64,000 nucleotides of DNA from Tubulanus polymorphus (Eukaryota; Nemertea; Palaeonemertea; Tubulaniformes; Tubulanidae): positions 2,072,916 to 2,136,915 of the forward strand of contig NC_134032.1 in the NCBI RefSeq assembly GCF_964204645.1, written 5' to 3'. Shown here one piece after another: positions 21,711 to 33,890 of this stretch. A program made the translations under genes and the position numbers. How positions within the stretch are numbered: the stretch's first letter is position 1; every line of letters starts with the position of its first letter. The notes beneath the pieces were generated by a model. The model saw only the letters and a program-made list of their open reading frames with translations. It was not told where the DNA came from and searched no databases.

Positions 21711-22760
21711 CATGAAGATGACTATTAGGATATAGTGGAAACGTTGAATAAACTACACTAGCTCAAGGAAACATTTCAGACTCTTTTTATTCTTAGTGTA
21801 CAGGGATTTTATATTATCTTTACAACACGGACTCAGAGTGTTTCATCAATGGTTATAATGAGGACAACATCAGTATTCCTGAAGATGACTATTAGGATAT
21901 AGTCGAAACGTTGAATAAACTACACTAGCTCAAGGAAACATTTCAGACTATTCTTAGTGTGCAGGGATTTTATATTATCTTTACAACACGGACTCAGAGT
22001 GTTTCATCAATGGTTATAATGAGGACAAAATTAGTATTCCCGAAGATGACTAATAGGATATAGTCGAAACGTTGAATAAACTACACTAGCTCAAGGAATA
22101 CAGTATTCCTGAAGATGACTATTAGGATAAAGTCGAAACGTTGAATAAACTACACTAGCTCAAGGAAACATTTCAGACTCTTTTTATTCTTAGTGTGCAG
22201 GGATTTTATATTATCTTTACAACCGAGACTCAGAGTGTTTCATCAATGGTTATAATGAGGACAACATCAGTATTCCTGAAGATGACTATTAGGATATAGT
22301 GGAAACGTTGAATAAACTACACTAGCTCAAGGAAACATTTCAGACTCTTTTTATTCTTAGTGTGCAGGGATTTTATATTATCTTTACAACACGGACTCAG
22401 AGTGTTTCATCAATGGTTATAATGAGGACAACATCAGTATTCCTGAAGATGACTATTAGGATATAGTCGAATCGTTGAATAAACTACACTAGCTCAAGGA
22501 AACATTTCAGACTCTTTTTATTCTTAGTGTGCAGGGATTTTATATTATCTTTACAACACGGACTCAAGAGTGTTTCATCAATGGTTATAATGAGGACAAC
22601 ATCAGTATTCCTGAAGATCACTATTAGGATATAGTCGAAACGTTGAATAAACGACACTAGCTCAAGGAAACATTTCAGACTCTTTTTTATTCTTAGTGTG
22701 CAGGGATTTTATATTATCTTTACAACCGAGACTCAAGAGTGTTTCATCAATGGTTATACT
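21711..22760 (+). repeat. Tandem array of about 168-bp units carrying hammerhead-ribozyme cores
   Basis: Six to seven units in head-to-tail order, two of them shortened. Each contains TTGAATAAACTACACTAGCT, CAGGGATTTTATATTATC, and a junction CCTGAAGATGACTATTAGG followed by ATATAGTCGAAACGTT. That junction has CUGANGA, a 6-bp stem II (GACTAT/ATAGTC) and GAAAC in the order required by a type I hammerhead. The same unit occurs inverted at 32371-32813 and direct at 44940-45480. It resembles the small retrozyme or Penelope-associated tandem repeats reported in animals. No reverse transcriptase lies next to it. Confidence 0.85.
21871..21922 (+). ncRNA. Minimal type I hammerhead ribozyme motif (intact core)
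   Basis: CTGAAGA (21879-21885) fits CUGANGA. Stem II is GACTAT/ATAGTC with a TAGGAT loop, followed by GAAAC (21905-21909) and GUU as cleavage triplet. Stem I is TATTC before the core and GAATA after the cleavage site. Stem III is reduced to the palindrome ACGU, so activity would probably need two copies pairing. Another near-intact copy is at 22101-22150. Copies near 21711, 22040 and 22443 carry substitutions in conserved core positions. Confidence 0.7.
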
Positions 22761-24569
22761 GTCCGACTTACGCCAGGTCTTCTGTATAATATACGGCAGA
22801 ACTGACGTAAGTCGGACAACTCAAAGTCGGAATAGAGTATTGACCCCGTATAAATCAGTTGTTGCAGTACCGTCAACATTCAAATTGTTAGAAAAACCGA
22901 CAGAAAAACTTACCAACATTAATGACTTCTCCAAGAGGATTTAGTTAAAAATGCTGATCACGTGTGTGTATGGATTACGGACTTGAAACAAATATGATAC
23001 TTTGGATTTGATAAACTCTTGAATTCTTATCGATTTATCAGTGTAAAGTTTGTTTCATAGATTTACGTTCTATGTTTTCTCTGGATTATAAGTGTCCTTT
23101 TTAGAATTCTGGTGAGGATTAAATCACTTTTTTCTGGCTGTGTCTTAGTCCGTAGCTAACTCTGATTTTTCTTAGAAAACCCCCGAAATCCGACTTACCC
23201 CATAATCGAAATTTTTCCAAGTCGGAAATTTTCCCGTAGGCCCAACCTATCCGACATACGACAGTTCTACTGTACTGAGGTTGTTACTTCGCAAGTGGCC
23301 TTTGACATTGCTACTTTATTCGAGAAATGCATTTTCCATTATTGTATTCCTAACCTTTCTAGATTCGCCCACGATTGTCTTCTCATAATTTTGGAAACGA
23401 AATGGATTTCCCTAACCAAGCGTGGCCGGTTCGGTGTCTCTTATGAATTTAGGCCGGTGAAGATTTCGTCTTGAGTGTATTGTGAGCGTTTTATTTCCCG
23501 ACGTTGTAATAGTGAATGACAAAGCATCCTTCGTTTTTCAACGCCACTGAACTTTTTTATTACTTGAATTCCTTTGAATTCTGTGTGCAGTTAACAACAT
23601 TAAGATACTTCACAAGGAGGTGAAAAATTACACCAAAAAAACAAGCCAAATATAAGTAAGCCGCCAGTACAATATAATACCAGACATCGCCTAGTATTAG
23701 CAGATAGTCACTGATCAACAACATTTGATAATACATGTAATATATCGCAAGAGATGCCCGCTAGATCGTACGGTAGATAATAACCAAATTTGCCAACCTC
23801 TAAAACTGCCATCAGTAACGAATTGAATTTTTTTTCAGTAACATCTCTTTGCAATATGAAAGAAAATATTCAAATTGATAAATATCAACAGTAAGACCCC
23901 CAGTAACATCTTTCATATTTCTGTACGCATCATCTGTTAGTAATGTAGTAACAAATACTGAAAATCAAGAACAGTTGGCAGCTATATGTAAGAGAAGTTA
24001 AGTATTAACAATAGAGTTAGATTATCTACTACGATCTGAATAACCGATTCTTAAGTAGAATGTTTGGTGTTTAAAGTCCATCTGAAACTGAACATGTCTC
24101 AGATGAAAATATCAAACATGTGAAGTGGGCATAATCAGTTATTTCAAGTGTGCTGAGAAAGTGTGTAGAGTTAACTTAAAATAAAAAATGTCAAATTTGT
24201 TTTTGGAAGGTGTAATTTATGGCTGGTGTTCGTAGTTCATTTACAATAAAAAATGTCCAAATACTGAACGATAAATTTCTGAGATTTTTCTTGACCAGAT
24301 GTTTAAGATCTAAAGCTTTGCAAAATGTGCAACGAGGCAACACTAATATCTTGCACAGATTAATGGACCTTCTGTATAAGATACAGCAGAAACTCGTTAC
24401 AACGAACTCGGATACAAAGATTCATCGGATATAACAAACATAGAATTTTGTACCAAGTAAGAAAATTCGATTAATTTCATACTGGATATATAGAACTATC
24501 GGCTACAACAAACAGATTTCCTTGTCCAGTGAAAATCGCTGTAACGACGTCCTACCGCAAATCGTTAAT
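22761..24569. other. Non-coding stretch downstream of the large receptor gene
   Basis: A pair of short inverted segments (GTCCGACTTACGCCAG and CTGACGTAAGTCGGAC, about 22759-22819) could form a hairpin. No convincing coding exon, tRNA or tandem repeat is seen in the remainder. Confidence 0.4.
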
Positions 24570-27500
24570 CTAGGTTTTAACAATCGGTTTCCTTCGTTCA
24601 TTTCGTGCTCTGACCGATTTCATATCGATAGTCAGAATAGTGTAAAGTAACGGGTTTAAAGTAGAGTTTATCGGTAAGAAGAGAACGGCCAGCCAAGCGG
24701 CGACCTGGTTCGGTATTTCGACCGAAAAAACGACACAAACCTGGACGGTTATCAACGGCAGCCAACAGAAAACATTACACAGATTGATGACCAAGCTACG
24801 TCGGGCTAGAACCAGTTCTGTGGGATCGGCTCTTCCCGAGCCAGACCTGCTTCCGGATACGTGTCTGTACATCTGCGCGTAGGTGATCATTATCATAGCA
24901 AGGACCATCGTATTATAAACAACGAATATACCAAAGGAATATTGCCAACCATTGACGTTCATAGAAAGTAAGTTCATTGGTAGACACACGCCTGTGTTAC
25001 CGTAAAAGTAGTCACCGAAAAATGAGACTTTGGACAGTGGCAGAAAAGCGGCTAGACTTGGAAGCAACCAACATAAGCACGAAACTATAGTCAACCATTT
25101 TGAGGATAGAAATGGACTGCCAGAAAATGGATCGATGATTTTTAGGTATCTGAAACGCGTCAGTAGAAGAAGATACGTCAACGAGCCTTCACTTGATATC
25201 GTTACCACGACCCCTGCCACACTGCATAAGACACTTCGTGTCCAAAATTCCGAATGCAAATAATAATCTCCTTTATAAAAGTAATCGGCTCCCGCGATCA
25301 AAAACAAGTAAACTGCCATCAGAAAATCGCAAGCCGCAATATTGATGATGAATATATCTGAATATTTGCTTTGCGTTTCTGACGAATTTCGAATGAAATT
25401 GACACGAAAAAATATGACAATACTGTTCACGAACAAACTGAAAAAAGCAATGACCCAGATGATAGCTCTCAGCACAGTATTCTCCATGAGGTCCGAGCAC
25501 GATGAAAATTGATCGGGAGCCGGGAGACACCGGCCAATATTCGGTGCCATACAACAGAATTTGTACGCGTCAGAAGCGAGAGAATGTAACGATGTCAAAT
25601 TGTCCAAGATGTTAGCTTCGACTGAAATGATCTGAGAGTTGTTGGTTAAATCTAAAATCTCCAGTGAACCTAGCCTAGAGAATGCGTATCGGGATATCGA
25701 ATCGATTGTATTGTCGCTAAGATTCAAAACTACCAACGCGGTTAGACCTCGAAATACGTTCGGACCAAGAATCGATATGGAGAGACCGTTAAGATTAAGA
25801 ACGGGAAGCGACCCCAAACCGACGAAAGTACCGTCGAATAAGAATCGTAGCGGATTTCCAGCGAGAAAAAGCTCTTTCAGACTCGTTAAACCAGCGAATG
25901 TATTGGCAAATAACGAAACAAGGCGATTATAGGAGAGATCTAATGTATAAAGATTGTGAAGTTGAGAAAATGCATTAGATACGATACTAGATAAATCGTT
26001 ACGTGATATGTTGAGAATACGAAGATATAAGAAATTGTTGAACGTCAACGTGTTAATAAGTATTCGGTTATTCGACAGAATTAAAGCTCGTGTAAGAACA
26101 GGAAAGAATCCAGATATATCCGACAAACTACCATTTTCACAATTTATAAAATGACCTTGACATTTACAGGAGCCGGGGCAGGTGACGTTACAGAAGGACT
26201 CGTCATCCGAGTTATATTTACAATTTACGACACCATCACAAACTTCAGATTGAGGAATACATCGATTTTCTTGACCGCATTTGAACATACCGGGGCAGAG
26301 GAAAGTCTCACAGTTTTGCTCGTCTTCTGAATTGGGACAATCCGAATGACCATCGCACACCTGTCTGATCGGAATACAGTAAGATCCTGGACATTTTACA
26401 GTACCAACTGGACATTGGAATTCAGTACAACTCTGTATATGTTCAAGTCTTCTACAAATGGGAAAACCCGTCGCCATCCGTTCTAGAATACATCTATGGC
26501 GTCTTGAATAACAATAAGGAGAATCAAAAGAACATCTCTGTTCATCCGCTTCGTTACATAAATTAGTGAATTCCGTCTTGCAATTAGAGTTACTGTCACA
26601 ATCAATCGGTGGGCTAACAGTTATATTGGTTACTATCTCATCTTCTTCGAGGTCCCCGCCACAATCTACAACACCATCCCGATACAACTGAGAGCTGATA
26701 CAATTACCATTAACACACAAAAACCCGTTACATTCGTTCGAAGAACAGCCGATCTCATCGGATTTGTCTTTACAATCATTAAGTCCATCACATCTTTTTT
26801 GTTTACCCACGCATTGTTTATTGTTACACTTAAACTGTTCAGATGAACATGGAGTATGATAGCACGAGTTCTCATCCGATCCGTCAGCGCAATCACGTAC
26901 GAAATCACACACATTACTGATCGATATTACTCGTCCGTCGGAACAGTGGAACTGATGCTGTAGGTTCGAACCAGAACAATCGAGTTCATCTTCACCGTGT
27001 TGACAGTCGCTCCTGGTATCACAAACGCGATGGTCGCTGATGCATCGTTGATCGTTACATTTGAACTGCCACGATTTACAACCGCTTATGGAAGCTATCT
27101 CGTCGTCAGTCACGTTATACGAACATAGCACAGAATGTTCTAGATCTGTGACATTATTGAAATAAGTTACCGACCATTCCACTTTTTTAATATATGTGAT
27201 ATCATCTCTGGTTACCACTGGTTTGACTGAGATTATTTCATTGCTATCCGCTTCTTTTGCCAGTATACCTCCGTATTGGTGCCGATAGTCGAACGACTCA
27301 ATCAAAACCTGAACGCCGGGTGTCACTTTTCCTATTTCACCGCCGATTGTACGACACATCTCCTCAGCTTCCCAGGTGAATAACTTTCGTTTATTCCAGG
27401 CCGTCAATATCTGATAGCAACGTCCTTCAACGCCAACCCACCCTTTTAGACACGTGGCATTGAATTTGTCAAACACGTTTTTTGTTTTTCCACTAGTGTC

Positions 27501-27810
27501 ATTTAATGCACCATGATCAGATACGTTCAGCGCCGGCGAGTTGTGGCTTCCATCTCGTTCACAAATAAACGTTGTATGTGCTTGCGTGACCTCGCACGGG
27601 AATCGAACCCAATTCGCCGACCCTCGAGGATTATTCAGTATCATAGCCGTACACGGTACATTGACGTCATTTATCGGTTGTTTCCGTAGCTGGGATATCA
27701 ATCCTTGGATAACGGCGGGTAGTGTTTTGTTAATTGCTGGTATATACCACTCTGTGTAGCTCAACGGTTTTCCGTCGACCCATGTATAATAGCTACCATT
27801 TACCTGCAAG

Positions 27811-27904
<94 letters not shown>

Positions 27905-30900
27905 ATATGAATATGAATATATATATGAATAAAGTTTATGAATATAAATATGTTAAAACAATGAAGGAATTTTGTTACATTCAAATGTCGTCGTTCTTTT
28001 CCTTACCTGCCATTTTAGCCCAATCAGTAAAACAAGCGCCGGTCGTGTATACGCTTTCAAAATCAATTTAGTAGCGAACAGGTGTTTTACAGCCATCATT
28101 TCATGTTCGGAGTTGATACTGAGAAGATGTGCTCCATATTTCTGTTGACAGTGCAATTCAGCGTTCTCCCAGTTTAGATGCTGACCCGTGATGTATCTAA
28201 TGCACGACACACCGGAATCGAGAAAACCCGCTGCGCAGTCATTATCTCGAAGCTTTCGCATAGTTGCCTTTTCTAAACTATATTGAATTCGAAATGTTGG
28301 TACATAACCCTTTACCGAAAATTGCAGTTCATACCCGAGTAGACTGTGCAATACAAATCCGGGTAAAGCGTTTCTTTCACATATCTTGGTCTCGTAGATG
28401 CTTTCAGCGATAATCTTAAGTCCACTACGAATTCGTACGTATTGCCTAAGCAATACACTATCTCTAATTACGTGGGTTTTAGACTCATTGCAGGAAGTTT
28501 GTCCTATCGATTTGATGACGAATCTGAGGTACGCGTTTGGACCGCGGTGGTCAAAATAATAATACCACGCCCTACATCCAGTGATGGGTGGTGTCCCAGG
28601 ATAGAGCACCGATTGCACAAGTCCGCACTTATGCCTTTGTATGGCATGGGGCGAAACATAAACACCCCTGTTAATTTTCACTCTTTCGCAGTGATGACGG
28701 ATGACAACTACTAAACCTTTACCAGACATCCCAGCCTTCATGAACGGATATACACCTGATAACTTAATGTGGCTACGTATGAGCCCATTATCTAGCAGTC
28801 TACTAGAATACTTCATTACAAGTCCACAAAAACCAATGAATTTCCCCGAACATCCGCCGAATTGGTATTTATACTTCGATAGTACGAATATGTTTTCTAT
28901 CGGAAGGCGTCGGTTTTCGGCCGTAATCGCGAGGCATCGGGACGACGCATTAATATGACGTTCCCCTTCCCTCAGGACATACCCGTCACAGTCAGTTGGA
29001 GCAAAGGCAATACTCCCGCTTCCCATATGACTTCCCCACTTGTAAGCGTAGCCGACCACAATAACCGGTCCCCCTGATGTGATCAGGTTTACCACCGAGC
29101 GACCGTAGTTGACCATTCCGTGATGGCAATACGGCCCGAAGCGGCGGGCTGTACTAAAATCATTACCATCGAATATATAAAATCCAGCTCGCTCGCACGC
29201 CTCTGATGCCACTTTGAACACTAAATCATCTTCAGAGATAACAACCTTCGAGGGAAAGGGGAATCTAGTGACGCGATATTTTAGCATTTTCTTCCCACTG
29301 GAATGGAACATATCCCCGAACGCCAGTCTTTCTATCCCAATTGCATATCTGTATACCTGAAATGAATCATATCAAAATCTGAAATGTACTTTCGCCCCGC
29401 ATTATATATAACCTCTGTACAGATAATAATTATATAACAATAACTTATTCAGGCTAAAATCCATATAAAATATGCTCATTGGCTTATAAACACCATATAA
29501 AAAAAAGCAAACACAAAACAGTGAAAACTAAAACTGGTTTAATCGAAAGCTTTGATGAACAAATGGGTCTTGAGTTTAGATTTAAAATCATCGATTGAAG
29601 GACTCGATTTAATTAGCCTGAATAAATTATTCAAGGGTACTGGGGCAGAGTACGCGAAGGCTCTCCGCCCGGCTGAGACGAGATTAACGCCATGTGGGGC
29701 AGATGAAAGTCCCGAATAGATAATTTACTTTATACATATATCCGAATAACAGAATTTCGAATTTCTCGAACGATAACAGAACCCCGGAGATAAAACAGCT
29801 GTAGACGATACTGCGGGTTCACCTTACATGATATCAACTGCTTATTCAATCTCAGATAATTCGTCGGCCACCGATTGCCTTATCGAAACCAAAAACGTCA
29901 GATAAAAGCTCATAAGTGTACAAGACAACTTATTTTTCATCTGTTTCAATGTTTTCCCGTTTTTTATCAATGATCGTACACGCACGGAAACATTACACCA
30001 TATCCCAACTTAAAGGGCGCAATATGCCAACAAAATTCAACTTTCCGTGAGTAGTTGAGAAAAATAAAATGGATGGCGACCCGAGATGGCACTGATCGAA
30101 CAAGGTATCTGTAATTAGCCAAAAATTAGTCATTAATTTATCTTTCATTTCGTGTACGTAGTTCACACACAGCCCGCAGTGGCGCTATTTACGTATGGCG
30201 TTTTCGTTTGCCTGCTGTATTCACAGAACCACGCAACTAACTAATATATTTTTATCATGTCAAAAAGTAAAAATCATGGTCAAATGATATTGTAATCGGG
30301 CAAATGATATTGTTATCGTAAGATATTCCGTTAAAAGTTAATCATTACCTTAACGAAATGGGATGGCCTAAGACGAACAAAAAAATATAGCTACTTCACG
30401 AACCTGTCGAGTTGCTACATCGATGTCTGTTATTTTCAATGATTCCACTTTGTAGTTTATAGATGAGTTAGAAGCCGTTCTGACAAAGCTATCTGATTTG
30501 AGTAGACACAACGTCACCAGAAATCCGTCAGACTCAACGCTTAATGATTCGAGGTAATTGTAACTTTGCAGGATATCAGATTTCACATTTGACGGCCCCT
30601 CGTGTTTATATACACCGATTACCTCGCTGGAATTTATCAAATTATGTGTCCAGCTAAAGACCACGTACTGCAACACTTCAGCAGTGATGGACCAGCAGTG
30701 CAAGTGTCTTGATTGAGTCATTACGTATAAACTCTTGTCATTTGGATTAAGCACTCCATAGCGATTAGTAAAGGTCTGAATCAAGGGATTCATAATGTTC
30801 CAACCCGATGCGTTATAGGTTTCCACAGTCAGCACACCAGTTATAAAGAACCAGGGGCCTTTCCTCGCAAAAACCATTCTGGCTTGATTATTTCTAGCGT

Positions 30901-31636
30901 AAACTATCCACGACGATTGTCCTCGTTGATCTCGTAACGCTAACAAAGCTTCACTCGAGTTTGTGCCATCGTAAACCCTAATCGCCTGAACCGAGCCCGG
31001 CTCGGTCATGTAATCGAGGCCAGCGATAGTCAGTTTCAATCCCATGCCGTCGGGTAGACCGGGCCATTCCAATTCCAGCTGACAGAACCTATTGGGTACA
31101 TCAATAAAGAATTGGTCGTGTCCCGTTTTATGAGATTGGAATTGAGATATAGAATAACCTCTACAACTGTGAGCATATTTTAGGCGAGTGCCGTCTTGAA
31201 GACGAAACGCTATAAAAACGTAACCACCTCGTTTGTTTGAGACACCTTTGTACAACACGGAGAACGAGTTAGTGCGCATCATGCTTACTTCTTTCGCTTT
31301 GCCGCATAATTTTCTATCAGATTCACTGATCATTAGATGGGGTCCTTTGCTGCACAACATGCTATCATAGATATCGTAGTAAGCTTGGATACGGATGAGA
31401 CCGGGCAATGACCTGTTGACGGTCCAACGGCATTCGACATCGCGAGTCAACGAAGGATAGTTCGGCGAAAAGAGAAAACCGGATCGCGAATCGACAAAGT
31501 GCCACGTGTTGTTACAGGACGCGCTGACGGTTACGTACGGGTCTTCGTTAGCGCTTTGAACAGTCGTTGGAGTCTGCGCTGCGACCTCTGCAGTAACGAA
31601 CAGGCTCGACAATAACGCTATGAGGTGACGTGTCAT
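24570..31636 (-). CDS. Large GRL101-like receptor: CUB, C-type lectin, LDLa, LRR and 7TM domains
   Basis: Predicted membrane receptor of 1938 residues in three phase-0 exons: 31636-30404, 29356-28007, 27803-24570. Exon 1 has a signal peptide (about 1-20) and CUB-like modules. Exon 2 begins with a CUB-like half (FGPYC...APTDC) and ends inside a lectin domain that finishes in exon 3 (about 782-943, with the typical WVDGKPL..TEW). A second lectin-like domain lies near 980-1091. Five to six LDLa repeats with DxSDE-type acidic ends follow (about 1103-1399), then an LRR N-cap (CPGSCKC), seven or so LRRs (to about 1600), a Cys-rich hinge and seven helices (about 1638-1910). SSEGS in TM3, TRFRY in place of DRY, CWLP in TM6 and LNPLLY in TM7 fit the LGR/relaxin-receptor/GRL101 group. 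The ligand is unknown. The junction of exons 1 and 2 (donor GTTCGT) is less certain than that of exons 2 and 3 (GTAAGG). Confidence 0.88.
27811..27930. repeat. (TA)n microsatellite filling a short intron
   Basis: An almost pure TA run of about 80 bases, then TATG/AATA-like sequence, occupies most of the 203-bp intron (27804-28006) that splits the first lectin domain of the receptor. The splice acceptor TTTCTTGCAG begins directly at the edge of the run. Confidence 0.97.
29539..29710 (-). pseudogene. Fragment of a non-LTR retrotransposon reverse transcriptase, C-terminus
   Basis: The minus strand reads about 56 codons to TAA with the conserved tail of many LINE polyproteins: [14 protein letters not shown], then an [19 protein letters not shown] block (compare the usual APxLWNxLP...FKxxLKTxLF). 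It lies inside the intron between exons 1 and 2 of the large receptor, in the same orientation, and is truncated at its 5' end. The family cannot be resolved from this piece. Confidence 0.75.
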
Positions 31637-32370
31637 TGTGACGACCAGTAACGACGACTAAATCATGAATTTCATTCCATCCAACAGAATTCATTAATTG
31701 GCAAATTATTAATGTAATAAGATATCGACGTGCTGTGCTAATGGGCATGCAGGGAATCATGTATCAACACGCCTCACCTCAGTTCGACTTTGCCTACGAA
31801 TTCGATATTCCAATTATGAGTAACACATTCCTCACAATTATAAACGAGTATACTATCTGAAGATAACTTGTTCAACTTTAATGCCAGGTAGGGATTGCTT
31901 AGGTTCTCTTATCAGGAGTGTGGTTCTACGCTAAAATTGCTATAGCAAATATTGTTGGAAGATTTTTTAACTACTGACCTTCAATGGATTATTATTGTGT
32001 TTCCAGATATATCTTGGATTTAGCGTTGAGTTAGGCTCTCATTGTTAATAAAAATAAAGGTTGGTGAAATAAATTAACACCTCCATTGAAAAAATGGGGT
32101 CACCATAAAACTGGCCCCTAGCGCCAAAACGTTTTGCCATAGATAGGCACGACCACTTGCAAAGTAACCTTAAGGTTGTGAACTATAACTTCACCTCTGA
32201 CTTCAAACTGAAATCTCATTAACTTCGAGATGATAATGGTAATGATAGAGATAGGAATAACGATAAATCGGTATGATTACTATTTTGAGAAAGTCGCAGA
32301 AACTAATCAACATTAGAGAGAATCCCACAGTAGTAACGGAAAAACAAAGTCCAAAGACGTAACTGAAGCT
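31637..32370. other. 5' flank of the large receptor gene
   Basis: This should contain the promoter and 5' UTR of the minus-strand receptor. I see no unambiguous TATA box or initiator. The remainder is AT-rich and has no other recognisable feature. Confidence 0.4.
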
Positions 32371-32813
32371 AGTAGTTTATTCAACGTTTCGACTATATCC
32401 TAATAGTCATCTTCAGGAATACTGTATTCCTTGAGCTAGTGTTGTTTATTCAACGTTTCGACTATATGCTAATAGTCATCTTCAGGAAAACTGATGATGT
32501 CATCATTATAACCATTGATGAAACACTCTGAGTTCGTGTTGTAAAGATAAAATAAAATCCCTGCACACTAAGAATAAAAAGAGTCTGAAATGTTTCCTTG
32601 AGCTAGTGTAGTTTATTCAACGTTTCCACTATATCCTAATAGTCATCTTCAGGAATACTGATGTTGTCATCATTATAACCATTGATGAAACACTCTGAGT
32701 CCGTGTTGTAAAGATAATACAATCCCTGCACACTAAGAATAAAATGAGTCTGAAATGTTTCCTTGAGCTAGTGTCGTTTATTAAACGTTTCGACTATATC
32801 CTAATAGTCCCCA
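32371..32813 (-). repeat. Hammerhead-unit array, inverted orientation
   Basis: About three units of the 168-bp repeat in the opposite sense to 21711-22760. The complement of the hammerhead core (GTTTCGACTATATCCTAATA, then TCATCTTCAG) appears at about 32386-32416 and 32465-32495, with a variant at about 32621-32652. The last unit is cut at about 32810, where a different sequence begins. Confidence 0.85.
32376..32421 (-). ncRNA. Minimal hammerhead ribozyme motif (minus strand)
   Basis: Read on the minus strand: TATTC, CTGAAGA (32416-32410), stem II GACTAT/ATAGTC, GAAAC (32390-32386), GTT, GAATA. It is identical in layout to the motif at 21871-21922. The core appears intact. Confidence 0.65.
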
Positions 32814-32849
32814 TGTAAAAGTAACCCCTTCCGGGTATTCTAGCAACCG

Positions 32850-33066
32850 GCTTCAATTGAAGTGGAATTACGTCGCTGAAAAACACGGTATCAATTTCAA
32901 TGAATTTCTATTGATATTCCAAACAAATGAACATAGATTTTGTCCCATATGTGAATATCGCGAGCAGAACACAGACACGGACACAGAACATTTCTTCCTT
33001 GTTTCCTGTACATTTCACATTGCATTGACATTCCGGCGCTCGACCAGTCATCTAGAGTGGATATAA
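32850..33066 (+). pseudogene. Probable LINE C-terminal zinc-knuckle fragment
   Basis: A 70-codon frame contains CPIC..REQ...TDTEHFFLVSC followed by FH. This is the pattern of the CxxC...EHFLxxC tail found at the end of many LINE reverse transcriptases. There is no upstream reverse transcriptase and the frame begins abruptly next to the hammerhead array. I infer a truncated retrotransposon rather than a gene. Confidence 0.45.
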
Positions 33067-33730
33067 TTCGACTCGATGAGTTAAGAGAAGTTGAAATGTA
33101 TAATGATAATTCGACTATTCGGATATTTGAGTTCAGAACAGTTCATTGGAGTTTGTTTCAAAGGTGTCCCGTCCAGAGCTCAGACTTTTGATCGCGAATG
33201 AACGTTGTGAAAATCGCGAATCTGGTGAAATGATAAAATGTCTAACGTCTGGTGTGTCGTTCATTGTCGATTAAAAACATCTCAAGTGAAGTTCTGAATT
33301 CGTCCGCATTATCGACGGTCAGCATTTGAAATGTCTAATGTAGGGTGTTAGTAGTTCATCTTCAGTAAGAAATGTCCCAAGTCCTGAACCTAAGTGTGAA
33401 CGATCAGTTTATGGGAGTGTGCTGATGAATGGTCTGATATCTGAAGGTCATATTCAAATTTAATATGTCTCAGGTGAAGTGCTTAACATCATTGAATAGA
33501 TTCATTTGGCTTTGATTTCTTTCAAGAAATAGCGGCTTAGCAAAGTATTTTCCTAAAATAACGGACTTACAAAACCAATTCATGGAGATTGAGAGATGAA
33601 ATTTTATTTTTCAGAATTTAAGCCGAAGTACAAATACATGTAGTTTTAATTGGCGAGAATTAATCATGAAAAATCGAAGCAACGAAAGAAAGTTGGAAGG
33701 TATCCATTGAACGACATTTTTGCGTTGCAT
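33067..33730. other. Non-coding stretch; may include the 3' UTR of the small peptide gene
   Basis: The minus-strand AATAAA equivalent (TTTATT) near 33602 lies about 125 bases beyond the stop of the small peptide gene and could be its polyadenylation signal. Nothing else was recognised. Confidence 0.4.
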
Positions 33731-33883
33731 TTAAATCAGCCGTCCTAAGAAAGGACGAAGCCCCCCTCTTGTTGACCTCGCCAAGATATCATTCAATTTC
33801 AATTCATTTTCTTCTTGGTCGGCTGCAGCCAAGGCGCAAATAAACGCGATTATCCCAAAAAGTAGAACGAGCAATTTAAACAT
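33731..33883 (-). CDS. Small secreted peptide precursor (50 residues)
   Basis: The reading frame from ATG to TAA begins five bases after a good splice acceptor (TATTTTCAG at about 33890-33898), so an upstream untranslated exon is likely. Residues 1-21 form a textbook signal peptide (MFKLL followed by a Leu/Ile/Phe core ending ALAAA). An acidic stretch follows (DQEENELKLND), then a basic C-terminal part STRGGLRPFLGRLI after a single Arg. This layout (signal, acidic spacer, cationic end) is common in precursors of neuropeptides and of antimicrobial peptides. There are no cysteines in the mature part. I do not recognise the family, and no function can be assigned from sequence. Confidence 0.6.
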   Translation of the reverse strand: MFKLLVLLFGIIAFICALAAADQEENELKLNDILARSTRGGLRPFLGRLI

Positions 33884-33890
33884 TTCACCT

